Both the position numbers and the translations under genes were made by a program. A DNA stretch of 64,000 nucleotides from assembly GCF_003990445.1 (NCBI RefSeq), contig NZ_REEZ01000003.1:406635-470634 (forward strand). Direction: 5' to 3'. Positions 8,404 to 15,713 of this stretch are shown in pieces; the first letter of the stretch is position 1; each line of letters begins with the position of its first letter. The notes beneath the pieces are model-generated. The model ran no database searches. It was given only the letters and a program-made list of their open reading frames with translations, and had not been told where the DNA came from. Origin of the DNA: Pararhodobacter zhoushanensis. GTDB taxonomy: Bacteria; Pseudomonadota; Alphaproteobacteria; Rhodobacterales; Rhodobacteraceae.

Positions 8404-9216
8404 TCAATTCCCCTCGAACACCGGTTTCTGTTTTGCCGCAAACGCATGATACGCCCGCGCGAAATCCTGCGTTTTCATGCAGATCGCCTGCGCCTGCGCT
8501 TCGGCCTCGATCGCTTGTTCCAGCCCCATCGACCATTCGTGGTTCAGCTGGGTCTTGGTCATCATATGCGCGAAATTCGGCCCCGCGGCGATGCGGCGGG
8601 CCATCTCGGCGGCGGCGGCTTCCAGTGCGTCACTGTCGTGCAACGCGTTCCAGAAGCCCCAGGCGTGGCCCTCGTCGGCCTTCATCGACCGTCCGGTATA
8701 GAGCAGTTCGGCCGCGCGGCCTTGGCCGATGATGCGGGGCAGGATCGCGCAGGCGCCCATGTCAGCCCCGGCCAGACCCACGCGGGTGAAGAGGAAGGCG
8801 CAGGTGGCCTGCGGCGTGGCGATGCGCAGATCGGCGGCCATCGCCAAGATCGCCCCGGCCCCGGCGCAGACGCCGTCCACCGCCGCGATCACCGGCTTGC
8901 CACAGGCGATGATCGCCTTGACCAGATCGCCGGTCATGCGGGTAAAGGCCAGCAGTTCGGGCATCTCCATCGCCACCAGCGGGCCGATGATTTCATGCAC
9001 ATCGCCGCCCGAGCAGAAATTCCCGCCGTTCGGGGCCAGCACGACCACATCCACATCGTCGGCATAGGGCAGGGCGCGGAAGGTGTCGCGCAGTTCGGCG
9101 TAGCTGTCGAAGGTCAGCGGGTTCTTGCGCTCGGGCCGCATCAGGCGGATCGTGGCGACCCGGTCCTCGACGGACCAGAGGAAATGCTGCGGTTTGAGGT
9201 CAGCGAGCTGGGTCAT
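8404..9216 (-). CDS. Enoyl-CoA hydratase/isomerase family protein
   Basis: 270 aa crotonase-fold protein. The oxyanion-hole segments are seen as [13 protein letters not shown] and [21 protein letters not shown]. In anthranilate-CoA clusters a crotonase-type enzyme is expected for hydration or hydrolytic ring opening of the reduced aminated ring, and this is the inferred role. The ATG overlaps the stop codon of the upstream MarR gene (ATGA). The C-terminal helix ([24 protein letters not shown]) is typical of the family. Confidence 0.88.
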   Translation of the reverse strand: MTQLADLKPQHFLWSVEDRVATIRLMRPERKNPLTFDSYAELRDTFRALPYADDVDVVVLAPNGGNFCSGGDVHEIIGPLVAMEMPELLAFTRMTGDLVKAIIACGKPVIAAVDGVCAGAGAILAMAADLRIATPQATCAFLFTRVGLAGADMGACAILPRIIGQGRAAELLYTGRSMKADEGHAWGFWNALHDSDALEAAAAEMARRIAAGPNFAHMMTKTQLNHEWSMGLEQAIEAEAQAQAICMKTQDFARAYHAFAAKQKPVFEGN

Positions 9217-9695
9217 GTGGGCTCCTTGTCGGCAACGGCATGGGCCGGGGTGTGGGACGGATCGGCGTCGGGAAGGGCGCGGCGCAGGATGTCTCGCAGG
9301 CTGTCGAGATCGGCCTCGGTCAGATGTTCGAGCAGACCGTCGAGCCGTTCCTCATGTCCCGTGGCCATGGATTGAAACGCAACCGTACCCGCATCGGTCA
9401 GCGCGACATGCACCGTGCGGCGGTCGCCCGGTGCCGGCGTGCGGCGCGCAAAGCCGTCCTTCTCCAGCCGGTCCACCACCGCCGTGGCATTGCCGTTCGA
9501 TACCAGCAGCATGCGCGAGAGTTCGGACATGGTGACATCACCGTGCTGGCGATAGAGCGCGGCCATCACGTCAAAGCGCGGCAGCGTGGTGTCATGGGCC
9601 GTGCGCAGATAGTCGCGCAGATCCGCCTCGACGCTGCGGGTCAGCCGCAGCAGGCGGATCCAGGTGCGCAGGCGGCGTTTGGACAGCGCGCTCAT
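9213..9695 (-). CDS. MarR-family regulator encoded inside the anthranilate operon
   Basis: 160 aa MarR winged helix: [37 protein letters not shown] is the HTH region and [17 protein letters not shown] the wing. It overlaps both neighbours by ATGA, so it is co-translated with the enzymes. Regulators of aromatic-CoA pathways commonly sense the CoA thioester and release the operator; the tandem 14-bp repeat at 12752-12779 upstream of the first gene is the probable target. Autoregulation follows from its location in the operon. Confidence 0.9.
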   Translation of the reverse strand: MSALSKRRLRTWIRLLRLTRSVEADLRDYLRTAHDTTLPRFDVMAALYRQHGDVTMSELSRMLLVSNGNATAVVDRLEKDGFARRTPAPGDRRTVHVALTDAGTVAFQSMATGHEERLDGLLEHLTEADLDSLRDILRRALPDADPSHTPAHAVADKEPT

Positions 9696-10432
9696 ATTTC
9701 TCCTCCGGTGACGGACAGGGCGTGACCGTTGATCATTGAGGCACCGGGCGACGCCAGAAACAGCGCGGCTGCAGCCACCTCGGAAACGTCGATCATGCGT
9801 TTCATCGGGTTGTCGGCGACGAGTTGCGCCTCGGCTTCGGCGCGGGTCAGGCCATAGCGGTTCTGGACCGCCTCGACGGCGACCTGTGCCAGCGGCGTGT
9901 CCACGAATCCCGGACAGATCGCGTTGCAGGTGATGCCCCGCTTGGCCACATCGAGCGCGACCGAGCGCACCAGCCCGATCACCCCATGTTTGGCCGCCGC
10001 ATAGGCCGGGATCGTCGCCCCGCCCTTGAGCCCGGCGACCGAGGCCATGGCGATCAGCCGCCCGCCCGGCGCCATGCCGGCGCGCAAAGCCTCGCGGAAG
10101 GTCAGGAAAGTGCCGGTCAGGTTCACCGCCAGTGTGGCATTCCATTGCGCCAGCGTGACCGATTTCAGCCCGCCAGCCGGGCCGCCGCCCGCATTGGCGA
10201 CAACCACGTCAAACGGTGTGGCGAACAGTGCTGTGACCGCGTCCTCATCGGTCACATCGGCGGCGAGGCAGGTCATGCCCCGCCCGGCGTCGGTCTCGGC
10301 CAGTGCTTCGAGCCCACGTCCGGTGATGGTTACCGCGTCGCCCTGATCGGCAAAGGCACGCGCAACCTCGCGCCCGATGCCCGAGCCACCGCCGGTGATC
10401 AGCACCCGCCTTGGTGTCACGGCACTGCTCAT
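9692..10432 (-). CDS. SDR-family NAD(P)-dependent oxidoreductase
   Basis: 246 aa classical short-chain dehydrogenase. The cofactor motif GGGSGIG is at the N-terminus, NAG is in [12 protein letters not shown], and the catalytic triad appears as the Ser of MASVAG and the YxxxK of PAYAAAKHG; the C-terminus ends with the usual SVTGG. Glycine-rich motif and absence of an acidic residue after strand 2 (TGRG) hint at NADP preference. It probably acts as a 3-hydroxyacyl-CoA dehydrogenase in the downstream part of the pathway. ATGA overlaps on both ends. Confidence 0.88.
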   Translation of the reverse strand: MSSAVTPRRVLITGGGSGIGREVARAFADQGDAVTITGRGLEALAETDAGRGMTCLAADVTDEDAVTALFATPFDVVVANAGGGPAGGLKSVTLAQWNATLAVNLTGTFLTFREALRAGMAPGGRLIAMASVAGLKGGATIPAYAAAKHGVIGLVRSVALDVAKRGITCNAICPGFVDTPLAQVAVEAVQNRYGLTRAEAEAQLVADNPMKRMIDVSEVAAAALFLASPGASMINGHALSVTGGEI

Positions 10433-12717
10433 GCCCGGATCGCGTCCTGCTGCGCGCGCTCGGCCAGACGGCGGGCCTGATCCGCGCCCGCCAGATAGGG
10501 CTGCGGCCATTGTGTGCCGGTGTCGCCCAACGCCACGGCGGCGTGCAGGGTCCAGTAGGGATCGGCCAGATGCGGACGGGCAAGGCAGACAAGGTCCGCA
10601 CGCCCGGCCATCAGGATCGAGTTGACGTGATCGGTCTCGAAGATGTTGCCGACGGCCATGGTGGCGATGCCGGTCTCGTTGCGGATGCGGTCCGAGAACG
10701 GGGTCTGGAACATGCGGCCATAGACCGGCTTGGCGTCGGTCGTGGTCTGACCGGCAGAGACGTCGATGATATCCGCGCCAGCGGCGTGGAACATCCGGGC
10801 GATTTCAACCGCGTCGTCGGGGGTGACGCCATCGTCGCCAACCCAGTCGTTGGCCGAGATCCGCACCGACATCGGTTTGTTCGCAGGCCAGACCGCGCGC
10901 ATGGCGGTGAAGACCTCGAGCGGATAGCGCATGCGGTTTTCCAGGCTGCCGCCGTATTCGTCCGAGCGGATGTTCGAAGTCGGCGAGATGAAGGCCGAGA
11001 TCAGGTAGCCGTGGGCGGCGTGGAACTCGATCATGTCGAAGCCCGCGCGCTCGGCCATCTGCGCCGAGGCGACGAACTGGTCGCGCACCATGTCCATATC
11101 GGCGCGGGTCATCGCACGCGGAATGGCGTTAGCGGGCGACCACGGCAGGGGCGAGGGGTTCATGATTTCCCAGTTGCCGCTGTCGAGCGGCACATCGGTG
11201 CCTTCCCAGCCCAGCTTGGTCGAGCCTTTGCGGCCCGAGTGACCGATCTGGCAGCAGATCTTCGCGTGCGTTTCGGCATGCACGAAGCTGGTCAGGCGTT
11301 TCCACGCGGCCTCGTGTTCCGGCGCATACAGGCCGGGGCAGCCGGGGGTGATGCGCCCTTGGGGCGAGACGCAGGTCATTTCGGTATAGACCAGCCCCGC
11401 GCCACCCTTGGCGCGCTCGGCATAGTGGCTGAAGTGCCAGTCCGTCGGGCAGCCATCCACGGCCTTGTATTGTGCCATCGGCGAGACGACGACGCGGTTG
11501 GCAAGCGTCATGTCGCGCAAGCGGTAGGGGGCGAACATTGGCGCGCGGCCCGGTTGGCCTCCGGCTTGCTCCTGAAACCAGTCCTCGGCCCCGCGCAGCC
11601 ATTTGGGATCGCGCAGGCGCAGGTTCTCGTGGCTGATGCGCTGCGAGCGGGTGAGCAGCGAATAGGCGAACTGCGGGGCGGGCATGTCAAGGTAACGCTC
11701 GACTTCCTCGAACCATTCCAGCGAGTTGCGCGCTGCGGACTGCAAGCGCAGCACCTCAACCCGGCGCTCTTCCTGATAACGCTTGAAGGCGCCCTCAAGG
11801 GTGGGTTCGGAATGCAGGTAATCGGCCAGCGCGATGGCGCTGTCAAAAGCCAGACGCGAGCCCGAGCCGATCGAGAAGTGGCCGGTGGCCGCCGCATCGC
11901 CCATCAGCACGACGTTCTCGTGATACCACGTCTCGCAGATTACGCGGGGGAACTGCATCCACACCGCCGAGCCGCGCAGGTGTTCGGCGTTCGACATCAG
12001 CGCGTGACCATCCAGATGCTCGGCAAAGATCTCGCGGCAGGTCTCGACGATTGCTTCCTTGGACATGCCCTCAAAGCCCCAGCGGTCCCACGTCTCGGGC
12101 AGGCATTCGACGATGAAAGTCGCGGTCTGGTCGTCGAACTGGTAGATATGCGCCCAGACCCAGCCATGCTTGGTCTTCTCGAAGATGAAGGTGAAGGCGT
12201 CGTTGAATTTCTGATGCGTACCCAGCCAGACGAACTTGCATTTGCGCATGTCGATGTCGGGTTGGAAGACGTCGGCATATTCGGTGCGGACACGCGAGTT
12301 GATGCCGTCGCAGGCGACAACGATGTCGTAATCCTTGCGGTAGCTTTCGGCGGAGGCGAATTCGGTCTCAAACTGCAGATCGACGCCCAGTTCGCGGGCG
12401 CGCTGCTGCAGGATGATCAGCATCTGCTTGCGGCCGATCCCGGCAAAGCCATGACCCCCCGAGACATTGCGCTGGCCCTGATGGACCACGGCGATGTCGT
12501 CCCAATAGGCAAAGTGATCGCGGATCGCGTCGGTCGAGGTGGGATCGTTCTTCTGCATGCGGGTCAGCGCGTCATCTGACAGCACAACGCCCCAGCCAAA
12601 CGTGTCATTGGCGCGGTTGCGTTCCAGCACCGTGACCTGGTGCGAAGGGTCGCGCAGCTTCATCGAAATTGCGAAATAGAGGCCCGCAGGGCCGCCGCCA
12701 AGGCACAGAATTTTCAT
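10429..12717 (-). CDS. 2-aminobenzoyl-CoA monooxygenase/reductase-type flavoprotein (salicylyl-CoA 5-hydroxylase/oxidoreductase family)
   Basis: 762 aa two-domain flavoenzyme. Residues 1 to about 380 are an FAD aromatic hydroxylase ([13 protein letters not shown] near the N-terminus; [17 protein letters not shown] in the FAD/ribityl region). Residues from about 395 form an Old Yellow Enzyme-like FMN barrel ([39 protein letters not shown]). This fusion is the hallmark of 2-aminobenzoyl-CoA monooxygenase/reductase, which hydroxylates and then dearomatises the ring. As promoter-proximal gene it defines the operon; the alternative substrate is salicylyl-CoA, but the RidA gene and the ligase favour the amino compound. 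Confidence 0.9.
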   Translation of the reverse strand: MKILCLGGGPAGLYFAISMKLRDPSHQVTVLERNRANDTFGWGVVLSDDALTRMQKNDPTSTDAIRDHFAYWDDIAVVHQGQRNVSGGHGFAGIGRKQMLIILQQRARELGVDLQFETEFASAESYRKDYDIVVACDGINSRVRTEYADVFQPDIDMRKCKFVWLGTHQKFNDAFTFIFEKTKHGWVWAHIYQFDDQTATFIVECLPETWDRWGFEGMSKEAIVETCREIFAEHLDGHALMSNAEHLRGSAVWMQFPRVICETWYHENVVLMGDAAATGHFSIGSGSRLAFDSAIALADYLHSEPTLEGAFKRYQEERRVEVLRLQSAARNSLEWFEEVERYLDMPAPQFAYSLLTRSQRISHENLRLRDPKWLRGAEDWFQEQAGGQPGRAPMFAPYRLRDMTLANRVVVSPMAQYKAVDGCPTDWHFSHYAERAKGGAGLVYTEMTCVSPQGRITPGCPGLYAPEHEAAWKRLTSFVHAETHAKICCQIGHSGRKGSTKLGWEGTDVPLDSGNWEIMNPSPLPWSPANAIPRAMTRADMDMVRDQFVASAQMAERAGFDMIEFHAAHGYLISAFISPTSNIRSDEYGGSLENRMRYPLEVFTAMRAVWPANKPMSVRISANDWVGDDGVTPDDAVEIARMFHAAGADIIDVSAGQTTTDAKPVYGRMFQTPFSDRIRNETGIATMAVGNIFETDHVNSILMAGRADLVCLARPHLADPYWTLHAAVALGDTGTQWPQPYLAGADQARRLAERAQQDAIRA

Positions 12718-12751
12718 CGATCAGGTCTCCCTCTTCACCCAGAGCGTGACA

Positions 12752-12779
12752 TTTCGAACTTTAAATTTCAAGCTTAAAA
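12752..12779 (-). promoter_or_regulatory. Tandem 14-bp operator candidate upstream of the anthranilate operon
   Basis: TTTCGAACTTTAAA and TTTCAAGCTTAAAA stand directly head to tail, identical at 11 of 14 positions, 35-62 nt before the first start codon of the operon. The second copy is nearly palindromic around AAGCTT. The patch is strikingly AT-rich for this genome. It is the best candidate for binding by the MarR protein encoded in the operon. Confidence 0.6.
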
Positions 12780-12831
12780 TGAATCGGCGCCGCAGAGGGC
12801 CCTCTGGCCGGAAAAGCCCTTGGTTTGCAGG

Positions 12832-13803
12832 TCAGACGCGGGGGAGGGTGCCCAGCAGCAGCGGCCCGATATGCACATCGCCATTGAGTACTGAAAGCGG
12901 TGCTTCGATGGTATCGCCCGACTCGCCCACCGCCATCGCGGCCAGCGTCTCAGACAGCAGCCCGTGGTATTCCGGCGTCAGCAGCCCGGCGTCGCGGGCG
13001 CGTTCCAGCAAGAGGCGCCAGCCGGTGACGGTCAGCGTCACATCGCCCGACAGCATGCCGTCGTCGCCGGGGGTCAGGCGACCGGCGGCCAGAATGTCGT
13101 ACTCGGGCGATTTGATCCGCCCGCCGGTCAGCGTGACGCGGGTCAGGCGCGGCTCGGGGCCGTCAAAGAGGTGGCGGTCGAGGGGGCGGTCGAATTCCAG
13201 CTCGGCATCGGCGCGCAGGACCTCGAAGCGCCGGGGCCACAGGCCCTCGGGGTCGATTTGCGTCATCAGGCCGGGATCGGGGAAGACGTTCTCGGCCAGA
13301 ACGGCCAGCTCGTGCTCGTTCCCGGCAACGCGGCGGGTGGCGAAGCGCAAGGCGTCAAAGCTGTGCGTGCTCTGGTCAAGCTGCAGGTCCAGATCGCGCC
13401 CGACCAGCGTGAAGCGGTCGAGCGGCAGGTCCAGCCCGGCCTCCATCTGCAGCGAGGCGCGCAGGTCGCTGCTGTGCAGCGTCGCCTGAACGCCATTGGC
13501 GCTGATCGCCTGATCATGGGCAAAGACCGCGACCAGATGGTTCAGGCGGTAGGTCAGCGCAAAGAGCTGCACGAAAGGCGCGGTCCACTCGACCCTGTCC
13601 ACCGCGAGGCGGGGCTGGTCGAGCGTGACGTCAAAGCGGTTGGGAAAGCCCTGAATGTGATGCGCTTCGGCGGACACTTCGGGTACATGGGCCAGTCCGT
13701 TGGTGATCGCACGGTCCAGCGCGCGCATACCGATGAACCAATAGCCACACCAGGCTGCAGTTGCCAAGACGGCCAGCACCGTCAATGCCTTGATCGCTCG
13801 CAT
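12832..13803 (-). CDS. DUF2125 domain-containing membrane-anchored protein
   Basis: 323 aa. One N-terminal hydrophobic segment (about residues 5-26, ending in WCGYWFIGMRALDRA) acts as a signal anchor; the rest is a predicted beta-rich periplasmic domain with the short repeated-strand look of DUF2125 proteins found in alphaproteobacteria. Function is unknown. The ORF is open far upstream, but GGGACCAGGG before this ATG and the signal segment fix the start. Divergent from the ChaC gene, 86 nt apart. Confidence 0.75.
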   Translation of the reverse strand: MRAIKALTVLAVLATAAWCGYWFIGMRALDRAITNGLAHVPEVSAEAHHIQGFPNRFDVTLDQPRLAVDRVEWTAPFVQLFALTYRLNHLVAVFAHDQAISANGVQATLHSSDLRASLQMEAGLDLPLDRFTLVGRDLDLQLDQSTHSFDALRFATRRVAGNEHELAVLAENVFPDPGLMTQIDPEGLWPRRFEVLRADAELEFDRPLDRHLFDGPEPRLTRVTLTGGRIKSPEYDILAAGRLTPGDDGMLSGDVTLTVTGWRLLLERARDAGLLTPEYHGLLSETLAAMAVGESGDTIEAPLSVLNGDVHIGPLLLGTLPRV

Positions 13804-13889
13804 CCCTGGTCCCCGTTGCTTTTTGCTGCCCTTGCTGTGTACATGCCCGGCAACGGCGCTGCCAGACCTGCTGCGCTCACAAAAGGCCC

Positions 13890-14429
13890 ATGATGCAGTC
13901 GCTCTGGATATTCGGATACGGATCGCTGGTGTGGAACCCCGGTTTCGCGTGGTCCTCACGTCAGTTGGCACAATTGGCGGGGTTTCGCCGGTCGTTCTGC
14001 ATGCTGTCGATCCACCACCGCGGGACCGAGGAAAAGCCGGGACTGGTGCTGGCACTGGACGCCGCGGAAGACGCCAGTTGCAACGGCGTCGCGTTCGAGG
14101 TGTCAGGCGAGATTGCCGATGAGACGCTCGAGTATCTGCGGGCGCGCGAGCTGATCTCGGCGGCGTATCTGGAGCGGGTCGAGACGCTGAGCCTTGAAGA
14201 CGGGCGGCAGGTTCAGGCCGTGGTCTATGTGATCGACCGCGCGCATTGGCAATATTGCGGCGCGCTGACGCTGGAAGATCAGGCGCAGCGCATCGCCGGG
14301 GCTGTCGGCGGGCGCGGGCCCAACAGTGAATATCTGCACCAGACAGCGGCGCATCTTGCCGCGCTGGGCTTGCCGGATGACGAGCTGGAATGGCTGTCTT
14401 CTCGCGTGAAGGTGTTACAAGCGACGTAG
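13890..14429 (+). CDS. ChaC-family gamma-glutamylcyclotransferase
   Basis: 179 aa. The N-terminal signature FGYGSLVWNPGF forms the gamma-glutamyl-binding loop; RRSFCMLSIHHRGT and the later LERVE/QYCGAL regions match the ChaC fold. ChaC enzymes cleave glutathione to 5-oxoproline and Cys-Gly in the cytosol. Two ATGs in tandem (13890, 13893) make the exact start uncertain by one residue. It stands as a single gene. Confidence 0.88.
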   Translation: MMQSLWIFGYGSLVWNPGFAWSSRQLAQLAGFRRSFCMLSIHHRGTEEKPGLVLALDAAEDASCNGVAFEVSGEIADETLEYLRARELISAAYLERVETLSLEDGRQVQAVVYVIDRAHWQYCGALTLEDQAQRIAGAVGGRGPNSEYLHQTAAHLAALGLPDDELEWLSSRVKVLQAT

Positions 14430-14492
14430 TTCTATATTGGCAAATCCTTGCCAGACCTCTAGATTTTGTGGGGACACAAGCAGGTGGCACGA

Positions 14493-15713
14493 ATGGCGAG
14501 ACCGTTGAGAGCAGGGGCTCTGGGACCGATTGACCGGGTCCAGTTCACCCCGCCGTTGCGCCAGCTTACCCTGATGGTGATCTCGCTGGCGCTGGTCAGC
14601 GCGGGCGTGTCGTTCGCCTATCCGCGCGTCTCGGGGATCTTTCTGGCTAACGTCTGGCTGAACGGCTTTATCGCGCTGGTCTTTGTGATCGGCGTGTTCG
14701 CGACGATCTGGCAGACGTCGCAGCTGTTTTCTTCCGTGCGCTGGATCGGCGGCTTTGTGGCGGGGACGCCGGGCCACCAGATCACCATCGCCCCGCGTCT
14801 GCTGGCACCGCTGGCGTCCTTGCTGCGCTCGCATGGGACCGGCGGGCATATCTCGGCCACTTCGGCGCGTTCTATTCTGGAATCGGTGGGCACCCGGATC
14901 GAAGAAGAGCGTGACATCACGCGCTATCTGGTCAACCTGCTGATTTTCCTTGGCCTTTTGGGCACGTTCTATGGCCTTGCCACCTCGGTTCCCGCTGTGG
15001 TCGAAACCATCCGCTCGCTCGCCCCGCAAGAGGGGGAAAGCGCGCTGAACGGGTTTGGCCGGTTGATGACCGGGCTTGAGGCGCAGATGGGCGGGATGGG
15101 GACGGCGTTCTCGTCATCCTTGCTGGGTCTGGCCGGATCGCTGGTTGTCGGCATTCTGGAACTCTTCGCCAGTCAGGCGCAGAACCGCTTCTACCGCCAG
15201 CTTGAGGAATGGCTGTCCTCGATCACCCGTCTGGGCACGGCGCAAGGCGACGGTGAAGGCGGCGAAGGGCTGGGCATGATTGCCGAAGTTCTCGACAGTC
15301 TGGCCGAACAGATGGAAGGCATGCGCGAGCTGCAATCGCAGGCCGAGGCCGGACGCGCGCAGCTGGACGGGGCGCTGGAAACACTGGCCGGCGCCGTGTC
15401 GCGACTGGCGGACCGGGGGCAAAACGACGGGGCGACAGGCCGCGCCTTGCAACAGCTGGCCGAGGGCCAAGAGCGTCTGATCGCACTGATCGAGCGTCAG
15501 GGCGCGACCGAAGACGAGCCGCATATCGAGGCTGAGACGCGGATGCGCCTGCGCTCGATGGACGTGCAACTGGTTCGGATCCTTGAGGAACTCTCGGCCG
15601 GGCGGCAAGAAGCGATGGCCGATCTGCGCGGCGATCTGGCCAGCCTGACGCAAGCGGTGCGCATGCTCAACCGGCAGCAGCCGCCCAGCGTCGGATACGA
15701 GGACAATTACTGA
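14493..15713 (+). CDS. ExbB/TolQ/MotA-like proton-channel protein
   Basis: 406 aa. Two N-terminal hydrophobic segments (about 21-45 and 52-75) and two more (about 150-170 and 208-230) bracket a cytoplasmic loop; the second pair carries the small-residue-rich stretch LLGTFYGLA and MGTAFSSSLLGLAGSLVVG of the MotA/TolQ/ExbB channel family. A C-terminal tail of about 160 residues is helical and charged. The start is uncertain: GTG at 14484 or TTG at 14466 are in frame, the ATG is preferred. Its stop overlaps the start of the giant OmpA-type partner by one base (TGATG), so they are surely co-translated as a stator-like pair. Confidence 0.82.
   Translation: MARPLRAGALGPIDRVQFTPPLRQLTLMVISLALVSAGVSFAYPRVSGIFLANVWLNGFIALVFVIGVFATIWQTSQLFSSVRWIGGFVAGTPGHQITIAPRLLAPLASLLRSHGTGGHISATSARSILESVGTRIEEERDITRYLVNLLIFLGLLGTFYGLATSVPAVVETIRSLAPQEGESALNGFGRLMTGLEAQMGGMGTAFSSSLLGLAGSLVVGILELFASQAQNRFYRQLEEWLSSITRLGTAQGDGEGGEGLGMIAEVLDSLAEQMEGMRELQSQAEAGRAQLDGALETLAGAVSRLADRGQNDGATGRALQQLAEGQERLIALIERQGATEDEPHIEAETRMRLRSMDVQLVRILEELSAGRQEAMADLRGDLASLTQAVRMLNRQQPPSVGYEDNY

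Noticed and set aside
10411-12579. A 722-codon plus-strand frame opposite the monooxygenase/reductase gene.
   Set aside because: The minus-strand product has clear FAD and FMN domains and operon overlaps; the plus frame has no recognisable features.
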